NCBI GenBank assembly: GCA_951394045.1 | Contig: OX596000.1 | Coordinates: 434,001 to 498,000 of the forward strand | Source of the DNA: Nitzschia sp. DOCU1 | Taxonomy: Eukaryota; Bacillariophyta; Bacillariophyceae; Bacillariales; Bacillariaceae | Length of the DNA: 64,000 nucleotides | Reading direction: 5' to 3' | Part shown: positions 23,135-32,705 of the stretch, one piece after another | Layout: each line of letters starts with the position of its first letter | How positions within the stretch are numbered: position 1 is the stretch's first letter | Position numbers and translations under genes: made by a program | The notes under the pieces: generated by a model | The model's database searches: none | What the model was told of the DNA's origin: nothing | The model's input: only the letters and a program-made list of their open reading frames with translations

Positions 23135-23225
23135 TGTGAGGGAGTAGACTAGTAGGACCAATAAGGTCACTCTTAGTGGATACCAGTTACTACGTATACC
23201 ACAACTAGAGTCCACAGCATCTACA
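23135..23225 (+). repeat. 3' LTR (91 bp)
   Basis: Identical to 14935-15025 and followed by the target duplication AAGTA. Confidence 0.97.
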
Positions 23226-23230
23226 AAGTA
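23226..23230. repeat. target-site duplication, right copy (AAGTA)
   Basis: Matches 14930-14934. Confidence 0.95.
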
Positions 23231-23893
23231 TCATGTGATTTCACGCCTGCAGAGCTGCTCAGTATGGGTCATAGACATGGATACAATGACCGGCAGGCAG
23301 AAACGCGCCCACTCGCCATCGGCAGAGACCGATCGCGGTCGATACTCGTAGTGCTGTTGTTACGATCAGAGAACTGGTTTGGGGCAAGAAGTTCCTTTCA
23401 AGGAAAGGGAGTGTCAAGGAACAAGAAGCGTTTGCGTTCCTTATCCGTCTTTGTGGGAATCTCGAGAAGGTGTCTTCCAAAGAGAAGTGTCTTGTACGAC
23501 TTTTGAAATCGATCAGCGCCATGGTGGACTATTCGTAGCCCATGCGCTGCAGGCATACTACCCCTTTGTTTGGGGTTGGACTCTCTCGCGTCTGCTTGGC
23601 ATGTCCGTTTGGCAGCGCAGTCGAATCGCATGCTGTTGTGTGTGCAGCAGACACCAATGACAGCCGCGAAAATGAAGCTAGAGTGCTTACCTAGTAATAG
23701 AATATGGATGAAGATAGCTAGCTAGGTTAGCTACCGGTAGTTAGACGATAGCTACTGGAGCAGAAGGGGATAAACGATGAAATTAGGTTACTTCAGGATC
23801 TTCCAGTAGTACTAGTGGCACCTCTTGTGTGCCATTAGCTTCGACCGGTCTAGGTCCGTCATTCCAACTAATTCCGCCGCTAGATAGAGAGTA
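23231..23893. other. intergenic region and 3' UTR of the SelH-like gene
   Basis: The open frames on both strands at 23259-23660 overlap and carry no domain. A copy of CTACCGGTAG lies at 23731-23740. The 200 bases below 23894 are the presumed 3' UTR of the minus-strand gene. Confidence 0.5.
23811..23839 (-). promoter_or_regulatory. 3' UTR hairpin with AA in the loop (weak SECIS candidate)
   Basis: Read on the minus strand, CTAATGGCAC and GTGCCACTAG form about ten base pairs with one A-C mismatch around the loop ACAAGAG. The stem length and apical AA recall helix II of a SECIS element. The conserved AUGA/GA core is not at the base of this stem. An ATGA occurs about 20 bases upstream (23859-23862). 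It lies about 55-80 nt past the stop. Confidence 0.25.
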
Positions 23894-24586
23894 TTACGAT
23901 TCGATTGCCTTGAGAACTTGTTTACAAACGTCATCCATATCCAACGCCTTGAGAGGTGGGAAAGGACGTTTCAATGCCAGAAGCTCGACGATCGGCTTGT
24001 CCACGCCACTGACTTTGACCACGAAATTTCCATCCTGTTAATTGAAATAATGACGAGAACGCAGACAGTACAAAGCACCCTAGAGGTGAGAGGGAAATCA
24101 CCAACGTTTTGCTCTACTGGACGAACGAATGAACCAGCTGAAAGAAAGGCGTGTGGCACAAAATCCAAATGTTTACAGTAGAACATAAATATTATTTACC
24201 TTGACGGTAGTGATTTCCACAATGGCCTTATCTCCCACGGCCTTGAGAATCGCATTTGCCCGAGTTTTGAAAGCCCCTCATTGCTTGCTAGCTTCGACTT
24301 CCACCTTCTTCTTCTCTAGGACTTTCTCCTCCAAAGCCGGAGCATCGGCAGCCTTGTCCTCGGCTCCCTTCTTTCCAGCAGCCTTCTTGGTCTCCTTCTT
24401 AGGAGTGGCAGCCTTCTTGGGTGCGGCTTCCTTCTTGGGAGCAGGAGCTTTCTTGGGTGCGGCTTCCTTTTTCTTGGCGGGGGTCTTCTTGGCCTTGACG
24501 GGCTCTTTCTCCTCCTTCTTGGCAGGAGCAGCAGCAGCAGGCTCAGACTTCTTAGTTGACGAACGAGTAACGCGTCCTCCAGCCAT
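23894..24586 (-). CDS. SelH/Rdx-like protein with Lys-rich N-terminus and in-frame TGA (candidate selenoprotein)
   Basis: Exon 1 is 24586-24200, the intron is 24199-24035 (GTAAAT...ACAG) and exon 2 is 24034-23894. Total 175 codons if TGA 24280-24278 is decoded. Residues 1-90 are Lys/Ala/Pro-rich with AT-hook-like KKTPAKKK, as in nuclear selenoprotein H. Then comes VEVEASKQ-TGA-GAFKTRANAIL, the place of the CxxU redox motif of the SelW/SelH (Rdx) thioredoxin-like family, here SxxU. It continues with VGDKAIVEI, and exon 2 reads GNFVVKVSG...PIVELLALKRPF. Homology and a clean splice junction continue after the TGA, and a second gene at 45.5 kb has TGA at the same place. If TGA were a true stop, a 102-residue basic protein would result. 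The role (nuclear thiol redox protein) is inferred from the family. Confidence 0.68.
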
Positions 24587-25178
24587 GGTATCGATTGATT
24601 CTAGTAGCCTTTAGAAAGAGAGAAAACAACAACGACGACGATTGACAAGGTCAAAACGACGAAAAGAATTTTTTGTGTATGACAAACGACCGCGGTCGTC
24701 ACCGTGTCATAGCGCGGTGCGAAGCGGCGATGCCAAGGATTCGCGTAGTGTTATCGCGTAAAAAAGATTCAAACCAAAGAACACACGAAGCCAAGAGCAT
24801 TTGCCGCATGTCATCGCGGTCAATAGCGATCGGGCAGATCAATCTCCGTAGAAATAGTACTGGCGTCTACAGCAATCATGCCGACGGCAAATCGCAGCCT
24901 TCCCACTCGAAACTCCGTGGTTTCATTCGAGCATCAAAAATTCAACTGAAAGCACGTGATTTTTGCAGATGGCGCAAGTCCCGCAGAAAATTTCGTGCCA
25001 ATCCGAACGAAACGGAGAACGGAAGGACGCATTTGCGTACAACGCTGACTCATTGGACTTCATCTTTCTGGATCCAGAATGAATTGCTGCTGCCGACAAT
25101 GACGGCGGGTCCCGAAAACGATCATCTACATCCCATCTTCGATCCAGGCGCCACCTAGAGTAGAGTATCGTCCAAGCC
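24587..25178. other. divergent intergenic region between the SelH-like and AlkB-like genes
   Basis: About 590 bp shared by two genes transcribed away from each other, so it should hold both promoters. An open frame at 24673-25158 lacks any recognisable domain and is not called. Confidence 0.5.
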
Positions 25179-26399
25179 ATGCCTTCTTCGCAGCAACAAC
25201 AAACGAGCTTGACGAACTTCTTTTCGGGTGGACGCTCCAACATTACTCTAGGACCGAAACAAAGTCGTCGCCTTCAGGATGGCGACGCATTGGCATCCGT
25301 CAGGGTCGCACCATTTACGACGGCAAAGAAGAGACGAAGAATGATGCCGGGTGAAACCTCTCGAGACGACGACAGGAGTCGTTTTGGACAATGTCCATTG
25401 TGTGAAGCTTGTCTTCCGTGGCATCGTCTGGAGAGCCATGCGGCGATTTGTACCGGTAAACCAGAAGGGCAGCCGGAACGAAACGAGAATCATAATCCAC
25501 AAACCACAAAACTTCCAGCAGCAGGCGAAGGTGAAGCCACTGTTCACGATTCAACTGTCAGTCGAAGAATAACTCCAGCCAAGGCGTCCCCACAAGCATC
25601 TGTGACGTCGATAGTCAGGGAAGGAACGAAGAATGCCGATCTGTCGTCTGCAGCAAGTTCGCCTCCCCTGCCAGTCGTCCAGCATCCTCTTCTTTTGCAG
25701 CGCAAAGTTAAACCCTCCGTGCCGACGGCTCCACTATCATCATCTGAGCCATTGCAAGTACCACCGGGACTCTATGTCTATCGCGAGTTTATCACTTTGG
25801 CTGAAGAAGAACAGTTAATCCAACTTCTAGATGATCCGACCCAGCAGCAACCCCCATGGAAACTGGGACGATTCAATGGACAACAATGTGGGAAACGCTG
25901 GGGGGTCCATTGTAACTTACGGGATCGGCGAGTGGATGCTCCAGAACATCCTTTACCTCCACTCTTTCAATCCATGTTGTTTCCCAAACTCGCCCAGTTG
26001 GAGTGCTGGGACGAACTTGCTGTCAAACGAAAAAGGAAGCACCCTTACGTTCTGGTACCCAATGAAGCCAATGCCATTGATTATCGTCGCCAACGAGGTG
26101 ACTGGTTACAAGCCCATGTGGATGATCGAAAGTTATCTACCGAACCGATTGCTAATCTCAGTTTGGCGGGAGACTGCTACATGACGTTTCAAGACGTTCG
26201 AGACACGAACAACAGCTACAAGGTCCGGTTGCCCCGACGCACACTATTAGTTCTGACGGGACCGGCACGATACAATTATACTCATGCCATTGCCAACTCG
26301 GACCTATTGTCGGATCGTCGAGTGTCAATTACCATGCGGGAATCTCCTTTGACGATGGCGCATCACCCAACTACTATTACTGTTTCGGCGAAAAAGTAG
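25179..26399 (+). CDS. AlkB-family 2OG-Fe(II) dioxygenase with PIP box and UBZ4-type finger
   Basis: 406 residues, single exon, first ATG of the frame. Residues 8-15, QTSLTNFF, form a canonical PCNA-interacting PIP box (QxxLxxFF). Residues 72-91, CPLC...H...C (C-x2-C-x11-H-x3-C), match the Rad18-type UBZ4 ubiquitin-binding finger. After a low-complexity linker, residues about 190-400 are AlkB-like: PPGLYVYREF, the QAHVDD box (iron ligands H313 and D315), NYTHAI (third ligand near H369) and RRVSITMR, which supplies the 2-oxoglutarate-binding arginine. The architecture predicts oxidative demethylation of alkylated DNA at replication forks carrying ubiquitinated PCNA. AlkB activity follows from the family. 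The substrate (DNA rather than RNA or protein) is inferred from the two recruitment motifs. Confidence 0.85.
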   Translation: MPSSQQQQTSLTNFFSGGRSNITLGPKQSRRLQDGDALASVRVAPFTTAKKRRRMMPGETSRDDDRSRFGQCPLCEACLPWHRLESHAAICTGKPEGQPERNENHNPQTTKLPAAGEGEATVHDSTVSRRITPAKASPQASVTSIVREGTKNADLSSAASSPPLPVVQHPLLLQRKVKPSVPTAPLSSSEPLQVPPGLYVYREFITLAEEEQLIQLLDDPTQQQPPWKLGRFNGQQCGKRWGVHCNLRDRRVDAPEHPLPPLFQSMLFPKLAQLECWDELAVKRKRKHPYVLVPNEANAIDYRRQRGDWLQAHVDDRKLSTEPIANLSLAGDCYMTFQDVRDTNNSYKVRLPRRTLLVLTGPARYNYTHAIANSDLLSDRRVSITMRESPLTMAHHPTTITVSAKK

Positions 26400-26868
26400 T
26401 AGCAGTAGTGACAGCCAAACGAACAAGGCAAAACCCCAAGTGTTGACGCACTATTTGGCAACAACAAAAAATAAGAATGATAGAGTTTGATGCTTACTCT
26501 AGCTACCAGGCTAGCACGAATAAAACTGCCATCCAAACGAGACGCACCTAGCCAGGTACTTGCTAGTAACTGGCTAGACTTCCTTTGACCTCTCCCCCAA
26601 ATGTAGCCATCCTTCTTCTTTTGCCTCATCCTGAAAGCCGTTGGTCCAATCCCGATTTTTATTCGTGGATCGCGTCCCACGAAGGTTTTAGTCGCTATTA
26701 TCCAGCGTCTCGTCCAGACGTCTGCGAAGATCTTGAATCGAATCTTGCTTTCTTTTGCATCCATTTCTGACAATCTTCGTTTTGACTGCGACGACAGCCG
26801 CTCGCAACACAAAAATCACCGAGAACAAGAAAAGAACCCCCCGCTCGGACAGCAACATTCAAGCAACC
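26400..26868. other. intergenic region
   Basis: No gene seen. An inverted repeat CTAGCCAG (26548-26555) / CTGGCTAG (26570-26577) could form a hairpin. The last 150 bases are probably 5' UTR of the copine gene. Confidence 0.5.
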
Positions 26869-28714
26869 ATGGTGAAGTTGGAATTTTCTTTGTATGCCAA
26901 CAAATTGAAAAATGTTGCTGGGGCCTTCAAGGGCACAAGGTTCGTATCCATGCAATTCATGACCTGTTTCAGTGGAGTCTTCGCACTGGTAGCTCGGAAT
27001 CTCACTCAACTTCTCCGTTTGCAGCGACCCATTTGCGGTTGTAACCAAAGTCGCAAGTCGGACTGGAGAAAAGCCGATGGTTTTGGGGAAAACCGAAGTG
27101 TAAGTCTTTTGCGTTTGGAAATGTCTTCCTGTCGTGGTTCCTTCGTCGAGGCTAATATCACGTCCCTTCAGAATCAAAAATACGTTGGACCCCGAATGGA
27201 ACAAAGTCTTCATCATCGACTTCGAGCTAGGTACACCGGTCAAGCTTGCCGTCACGCTCTTCGACGAGGTCCACAAAGGCGACAATAAGAGTATGGGAGC
27301 AGCTGTTTTCGATCTCGGAGAAGTCCTGGGGGCTCGTGGTGGTACCCAGGCGAAAAAACTCCGTGGTGGAGGTGTCTTGCACGCACAGGTCCGAAAAAGT
27401 CAAGGCAGCGGTGTTTTGAGGCTGCAATTGCAAGGAGAAAAGTTGAAAAACACCGAAGGCTTTTTGCGAAAATCGGATCCGTTCTACGAAGTGAGTCGTC
27501 GCGTCAATGCGGCTGGTGCTCAAACATGGGATAATGTTGTCAAATCCAATGTAGTCAAGGACAATCTTTCCCCTCGATGGGACGAGATTGCTGTCGAACT
27601 CAGTATCCTGTGCGGTGGTGACCTTGATGCTCCTATCATGATTAATGTTTATGATTTCGAGTCGAGCGGAAAACATGTCTTGATGGGACAAACCCAAACG
27701 AATGTAAATGGATTGGTCGCTGCGGCCAAGAACAGTAGTCCTTTCCCCTTGACCGTGAAGAATAAAGAAACCGGAAAACTCGTGGTGGTTAAAGCAGAAG
27801 TCAGTGGGGCGGATTCAGGGACCCTTGAGGCCCGCGTGGCCGATATGTCAATCAAGTCATCTTCGCCACCGAACTTTGTGGACTATTTATCGGGGGGATG
27901 TGAACTCAACGTTGTTGTTGGAATCGATTTTACCGGGTCGAACGGTGATCCCAGGAAACCTGGGACTTTGCACCACATTGATCCAAATTCATTGAATGAC
28001 TACGAAAAAGCGATCAAAAGTATTGTGGCCATTTTATCGAAATATGATTCTGATAAGAAGTATCCAGTGCTTGGATTTGGTGCGAAGTACAACGGGGTCG
28101 TGAACCACTGCTTCAGGTGCGGTCCGACGGAGGAGGCGGTGGGCGTAGACGGTGTGTTGGAAGCCTATCGCTCAGTTTTCAAGTCTGGCTTGGTTATGAG
28201 TAGTCCAACAGACATAACTGAGGTGATCCAGACGGCCGCAGCAAGGGCACAAAGCAGTCTGGAGCAGGCTTTGAAAAAGGGAGGTCAAAGCTATACTATT
28301 CTTTTGGTCGTGACTGATGGCGCCGTCTCAGACGTTGCGGCTACTGCTGCATGCTTGGAGCAGGTCCACGATACCCCGATGTCGATTGTAATTGTCGGCG
28401 TAGGTAACGCCGATTTCTCTTCAATGAAGTTTCTGGACGACTTGCATAAGCCAGGAAAGCGAGATATCGTTCAATTCGTCCCATTTAACCAGCACAGTCG
28501 AGATCCCATTGATCTTTCTTCGACCACCCTACATGAAATTCCAGAGCAACTTGTTGATTTCTTTCAAAAGCGAGGAATCGGGCCTCTTTCAGCAGTCAAA
28601 GTGGAGAAGGGAAACATCGCGGTGGGGGAAGAGGATGAAATCGACTTGGTCTTGGACTTCAATGAGGACGAGATTGTCGTATCTGGAGGAGGAAACGATT
28701 TCGGAGGCTGGTAG
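26869..28714 (+). CDS. copine (two C2 domains plus copine vWA domain)
   Basis: Three exons, 26869-26939, 27025-27099 and 27172-28714, give 562 residues. The introns (85 and 72 bp) begin GTTCGT and GTAAGT and end GCAG and TCAG. Phases agree (TR-S-DPFAVV and KTE-V-IKNTLDPEW). The first C2 domain covers residues 1-130, with DPFAVV and LDPEWNKVF. The second covers about 145-265, with KSDPFYEV and LSPRWDE. The copine-type vWA domain follows, with VGIDFTGSNG (MIDAS DxTxSN), DYEKAI, GFGAK and LLVVTDGAVSD. Copines are soluble, Ca2+-dependent phospholipid-binding proteins linked to membrane signalling. The Asp residues of both C2 domains appear largely present, so Ca2+ binding is plausible. Confidence 0.93.
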
Positions 28715-29108
28715 AATGTGTATCATCGATTGCTATTCAATAATGATTCTAGAGTAAATGATTTGATGGCAACGGGACGGCCTTGAAATGACTTTTTCGC
28801 ATCAACGTATTGTCATGTGAGCATGGCGTCATTTACTTTCTTCCCCCCCCCCCCCCATTTCCTTTCCTCTTCTTGCCCCCATGCATCGTGTGTGTAGCAT
28901 TTGAAATGCCAAACAGTTATTTCACTTTAATATCAATCATTCTAGAGTGCGTACTCTACGCTGCTTTAACTATCTACCTCGTTGTAGAGAACTCTCTACT
29001 ACTATAGCTAGCAAAGCTATGGGTCGCAACGGTAGCAAAGATATTCTCAAACTATACAAACGAGGATATTCTAGGTAGTTGCTAATGTCTTCCTCGCAGT
29101 AGAGAACT
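28715..29108. other. convergent intergenic region with a C14 tract
   Basis: 3' flanks of two converging genes. A run of fourteen C at 28843-28856 is the longest homopolymer noted. No gene seen. Confidence 0.6.
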
Positions 29109-31964
29109 CTACACGCAACTCCAAGTGTCACACTCGTACCGGCCAGGATATGCTGGGCAACGAAAGGACGTTGGTAGGACCAAAAAGCGCTGGTTGGGTT
29201 GCCCATGGTACGTTCCCATCTTCAAGTTGCCATCGACCGCCAGGTCCAAGCACTTGTCATCTTGTAGAGTCGAAAATGTCCCTTGGTTGATGTCGTAGAT
29301 CCAAGCTTGCCCCCTACCACCGTCGCAATCAGTCAAATACACGTCGGAATAGTGCCGACCATACTCGACACAAAGATCTTCTTGCTTGATTTCTCCAGTA
29401 GTAGGGTAAAATTCAAAGCGCTGGTATTCCACAGCACCGTCATCGCGAGCGTCCATGCCTAGATCGTGCGTGCTGGGACTGGTCTCCCAACAGCGGTTGG
29501 CGTAGTTTTCGATACCTCGAATCTCTGCCACGATCACCACGCTATTATCTTCGCCCTTGCTTGCACCAAAACAGAGATCCAACTGATAAAGGGCACCCAC
29601 ACCAGAGACAATGGTGGTTTCATTCCGTAGCGATAGGACCTTGATGGAGGCACTCGTTCCTTTCTCGCTGCCATCACTTGCGCTAATATGAAGAAGAGGG
29701 GGGTGGTATTCTCGAGTAATGCCATTCGTAGAAACACCCAAGAGGATGATTTCGCCGTCGGATCGATGCAATTCGAGACCAAACACCACGTCGTTGTCGG
29801 TACCCTCATAAACGATGACCTTCTCGAGAGCGTTCGATCCGTCAAAGTCCACTTGCCGCGAAACGTCGTCAACTCCTCCTTCAAGACCGGCAACTTGAGT
29901 GTGGTAGGATCCATCGAGATACTGGTAGACGACTTGAATCTGTTTGAGGACGGTAGGGAAATCACCCCAGGCTCCCCACTTGGCAGATATGCTGGCAATC
30001 TTGAGGACCTTGCCACAAAAAGAAGACGGAGAAGTCTCATCGACAAGATGACGTTGATGACGACCCCTCGTTCTTTGTTGTCGCATTGCAAACGGATCAT
30101 TAAATCCTTCCCAAGACGCCAGTTCGATGCATACCACTCGACATGGAAAGCAATGGCATACTTGACCCATTTCGTCGCCTTGTTGTTCTGATACTAGGTA
30201 CGATAATGGCAAGTCGTCGCTCCTGCACAAGCTGTCGCAGGATTCTTCATAATGGATAGTCTCCTGGTCAAGATATCTCAAGAGTTCTTGTTCCAAACTG
30301 CTTTGCAAATTAGACCATTCCGCATTGGTAATGGAGAGTCGCTTCTTTTCAATGGGTGAAATCTGGGAGGGATGCAACAAGTCTGTCCAAAGACGAAAGC
30401 GATGAGGTCGATTGGGCAAAAGGACAGGATGGTCCACAATAAATGTTCGGGACTTTGCTTGGTCCTTCTTGTCAACCACCTCCACATGACCCCCGTTCAC
30501 AACCGAAATACCCAGTCGCGTGGCGAATTCTTGCTGGCTTGTTAGGATGGGCTTGAACAGTTCTAGATCACAATCCTCACCATGAAGGAAAGAGCCAGAG
30601 CCATAGAGTTCACTAACGTCACCGGCGCCGCCACTATTGTCGTTGCTCATCATCATCACCATGTAAGTCTCGAAACAATCACGGATTTTAAGTTGCTCGT
30701 CGGTATTAGTATGCAATGTACCAGTCGAATCCACAAAGGTTGCCATGTATTGCAAATAGCCGCCCAACTGCCCTTGTTCCAAGACGAATTGCCCATATTC
30801 GTCAAAGATTCGTCGAGCCACGGCCCTGGGATAGCAGTATTCCACCTCCGGATGGTTTTGACAATTTCGATACTCCACGAGAGCCTGGCCAAAGGGTTCG
30901 TTAAACTGGACCCAGTAGCGTTGCTGCGGTGCATCCTCGCCCTCCAAGTCGACCTTTAGTGCCACCTCAAGACCTGGTTTCACTCCAATCGATTCCAGGA
31001 CCATGGAATTATTGAGAGAGGTCGCGCCGTTACTTTGGAAAATAGCCCGTAGAAGTGGATCTTGCGACATTGCCAAAGCCGTGATACCACCATTGCTACT
31101 CGCCGAATCCGAAGTGCCAGCAAAAATGTTGTTGTTGTCTGTTCTTTCGACCGGAGAAGCAACCATTGTGGATTCTAAGTTGGATTTTCTTGCCTCGGTG
31201 TACTCCGAAACTGTCGTCAGTGTCGTTTCGAGGGACGGCATCCCTAGAATCGTTGCAGATGGATTTTCCAAAAGAGTCACATTGTACCATCCGCATATAC
31301 CTCCAACCAATGGGCCAGTCTTCAAAGTATTGTGTACCACATCCCATCCCCAATGGAACTCATCATTATTTTGAACCATGTCCTTCCAAGCGTTGGGTAT
31401 GGTCGTGGAACAATTGTTGTCCTCCAGAGGGGTTCGAAAATAAAGTGCCATGGTCGTGGTTTGGGTTGATGTAGTCTCTTTTTTGATGTTGACAACGTTG
31501 TGGCATTCGTCTTCAAAGGAAATCATCGAGTCAGGTTCTTGCTCCAAACAAATGCATTGACTATCGACGACGGGGGCTTGTGGAGACGTCGAAATCATCA
31601 TGATAATTCCAAAAAAGTCAGACAAACAATGTTCTTGACATGCCAGTTCCATGTTTTCTTTGGAACATTCGTGTAATGTAAACGTGGTACTGGTAGTGTC
31701 GTTCACGTTTTCTTGTGGCGGCGGCATGGAATAACATCCCACGTAGGTATACTCCAATGAGCCTTCTTTGACAGGACAAGGAGGACCATCAAATAAAATC
31801 ACCATGCACAATCCTCCCGACACGAGCCCGAATAGCAATAGCAAACATCCCAAACGAAGTAACCGGTCTCGTCGTTGATGTCGAACGGAAAATTCGTCCG
31901 TGTTGGCAGAAGAATGTTCGGAAGATGAAATCACAAACGAGGAGGAATTGGCGGGTCTACTCAT
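29109..31964 (-). CDS. type II membrane protein with WSC-like, jacalin-like and ricin-B-type lectin regions
   Basis: 951 residues, one exon, start at the only upstream ATG. A Ser-rich cytoplasmic tail with RHQRRDR leads into one hydrophobic segment (about 37-58), giving a type II or signal-anchor topology. Next is a WSC-like Cys-rich region opening YVGCYS (about 69-160) with CQEHC and CICLEQ, then a long region of unknown fold with several N-glycosylation sites. A beta-rich block (about 645-770, WGAWGDF...IQVVYQYLDGSY, IVYEGTDNDVVFGLEL) looks like a jacalin-type repeat. The end (about 850-945) has QAWIYD, KCLDLAV and QPNQRFLV, the QxW-type beta-trefoil of ricin B lectins. A carbohydrate-binding surface or secretory-pathway protein is inferred. 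No catalytic domain is recognised, and the trefoil is only the lectin fold, with no toxin chain present. Confidence 0.72.
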   Translation of the reverse strand: MSRPANSSSFVISSSEHSSANTDEFSVRHQRRDRLLRLGCLLLLFGLVSGGLCMVILFDGPPCPVKEGSLEYTYVGCYSMPPPQENVNDTTSTTFTLHECSKENMELACQEHCLSDFFGIIMMISTSPQAPVVDSQCICLEQEPDSMISFEDECHNVVNIKKETTSTQTTTMALYFRTPLEDNNCSTTIPNAWKDMVQNNDEFHWGWDVVHNTLKTGPLVGGICGWYNVTLLENPSATILGMPSLETTLTTVSEYTEARKSNLESTMVASPVERTDNNNIFAGTSDSASSNGGITALAMSQDPLLRAIFQSNGATSLNNSMVLESIGVKPGLEVALKVDLEGEDAPQQRYWVQFNEPFGQALVEYRNCQNHPEVEYCYPRAVARRIFDEYGQFVLEQGQLGGYLQYMATFVDSTGTLHTNTDEQLKIRDCFETYMVMMMSNDNSGGAGDVSELYGSGSFLHGEDCDLELFKPILTSQQEFATRLGISVVNGGHVEVVDKKDQAKSRTFIVDHPVLLPNRPHRFRLWTDLLHPSQISPIEKKRLSITNAEWSNLQSSLEQELLRYLDQETIHYEESCDSLCRSDDLPLSYLVSEQQGDEMGQVCHCFPCRVVCIELASWEGFNDPFAMRQQRTRGRHQRHLVDETSPSSFCGKVLKIASISAKWGAWGDFPTVLKQIQVVYQYLDGSYHTQVAGLEGGVDDVSRQVDFDGSNALEKVIVYEGTDNDVVFGLELHRSDGEIILLGVSTNGITREYHPPLLHISASDGSEKGTSASIKVLSLRNETTIVSGVGALYQLDLCFGASKGEDNSVVIVAEIRGIENYANRCWETSPSTHDLGMDARDDGAVEYQRFEFYPTTGEIKQEDLCVEYGRHYSDVYLTDCDGGRGQAWIYDINQGTFSTLQDDKCLDLAVDGNLKMGTYHGQPNQRFLVLPTSFRCPAYPGRYECDTWSCV

Positions 31965-32705
31965 TGTAGCAGTAGTAACTGTAGTCTCCGTATCGGTAGT
32001 AGTAGCATTTCATTGTTTGCTCTTTTTGTGGAAGCAAGGGTGCTTCATTCAATCGTGGCAAGTCCCACCGTGGATTCATTTCATCGTTGAAATGAATGAA
32101 ATGTGGATTCGCATCCATGTCACGTAATCAACGTTAGAGCTCTCATTTTCCTTGGATTCATTCATTCATTCATTCATTCAGTCGTGAATCCTTCTCCTCT
32201 TCCAATCACAACAACGCCGCAATCATCGTCATAATGGACAACATGCCCCATGGCATGGAATGCCTGAAATGGACGAATGTATGTGTTCGTTACCATATGG
32301 CGGCCTCACTTTTTAACCCCGCTCTTGATCTGTTTGCCGTGCAGATTTCTGATGGGGTCAACAAAAAACCTCACACGATATTACCACCACCACACCATAC
32401 CTTGTTAGAATGGGTAATAGCGTTGGTAAGTCATCTCCCCATGGCGATAGGATACCGAAGGTTTTGGCCGCCCGGCGCCAGAGAACATCGTTCTCGTTTT
32501 TCGGCGAACTGTATGACACTTTATTATGTAAAAACGGCCTCGGGCGAAGCGAACATTTGTGTCCGTGTTGCGACAAATCGAAAGAGGTCAGTAAGTCGTC
32601 GGAGGGATCTTTTCCATACAATCTGCCAGCACGTGGTAAAAGAAAGAAGACATGCCGAGGTGGTGGATGGTTGATGCATTATCATCCTTCCTCCAGTAGC
32701 AGAGG
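31965..32705. other. divergent intergenic region with ATTC microsatellite
   Basis: Separates the minus-strand lectin-like gene from phytochrome 1, so it holds both promoters. About six ATTC units run over 32156-32180. Open frames at 32234-32674 overlap and show no domain. Confidence 0.5.

Larger units (their letters stand above)
14935..23225 (+). mobile_element. complete young Ty1/copia retrotransposon with 91-bp LTRs
   Basis: An 8.29-kb element bounded by two identical 91-bp LTRs that start TGTGAGG and end TCTACA, flanked by the 5-bp duplication AAGTA. Internal order: primer site, long coiled-coil gag-like ORF, CCHC ORF, then protease-integrase-RT-RNase H. All three ORFs are in one frame, separated by single stop codons (TAA 17535, TGA 18459). 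The integrase-before-RT order defines Ty1/copia. Identical LTRs mean a very recent insertion. It landed between the zinc-finger gene and the SelH-like gene without touching either. Confidence 0.97.

Noticed and set aside
24278..24586. A stand-alone histone-H1-like gene
   Set aside because: Domain homology, reading frame and an intron continue past the TGA, and a paralogue has TGA at the same place. The SelH-like model explains more.
24673..25158. 161-codon open frame on the plus strand
   Set aside because: No domain, Arg- and Ser-rich composition typical of chance frames, and it lies in a divergent promoter region.
28843..28856. C14 run as a regulatory element
   Set aside because: A single homopolymer in a convergent 3' region, most simply slippage.
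29109..29400. Ricin-B-like end as a toxin gene
   Set aside because: Only the beta-trefoil lectin fold is seen. No toxic A-chain or other toxin domain is present.
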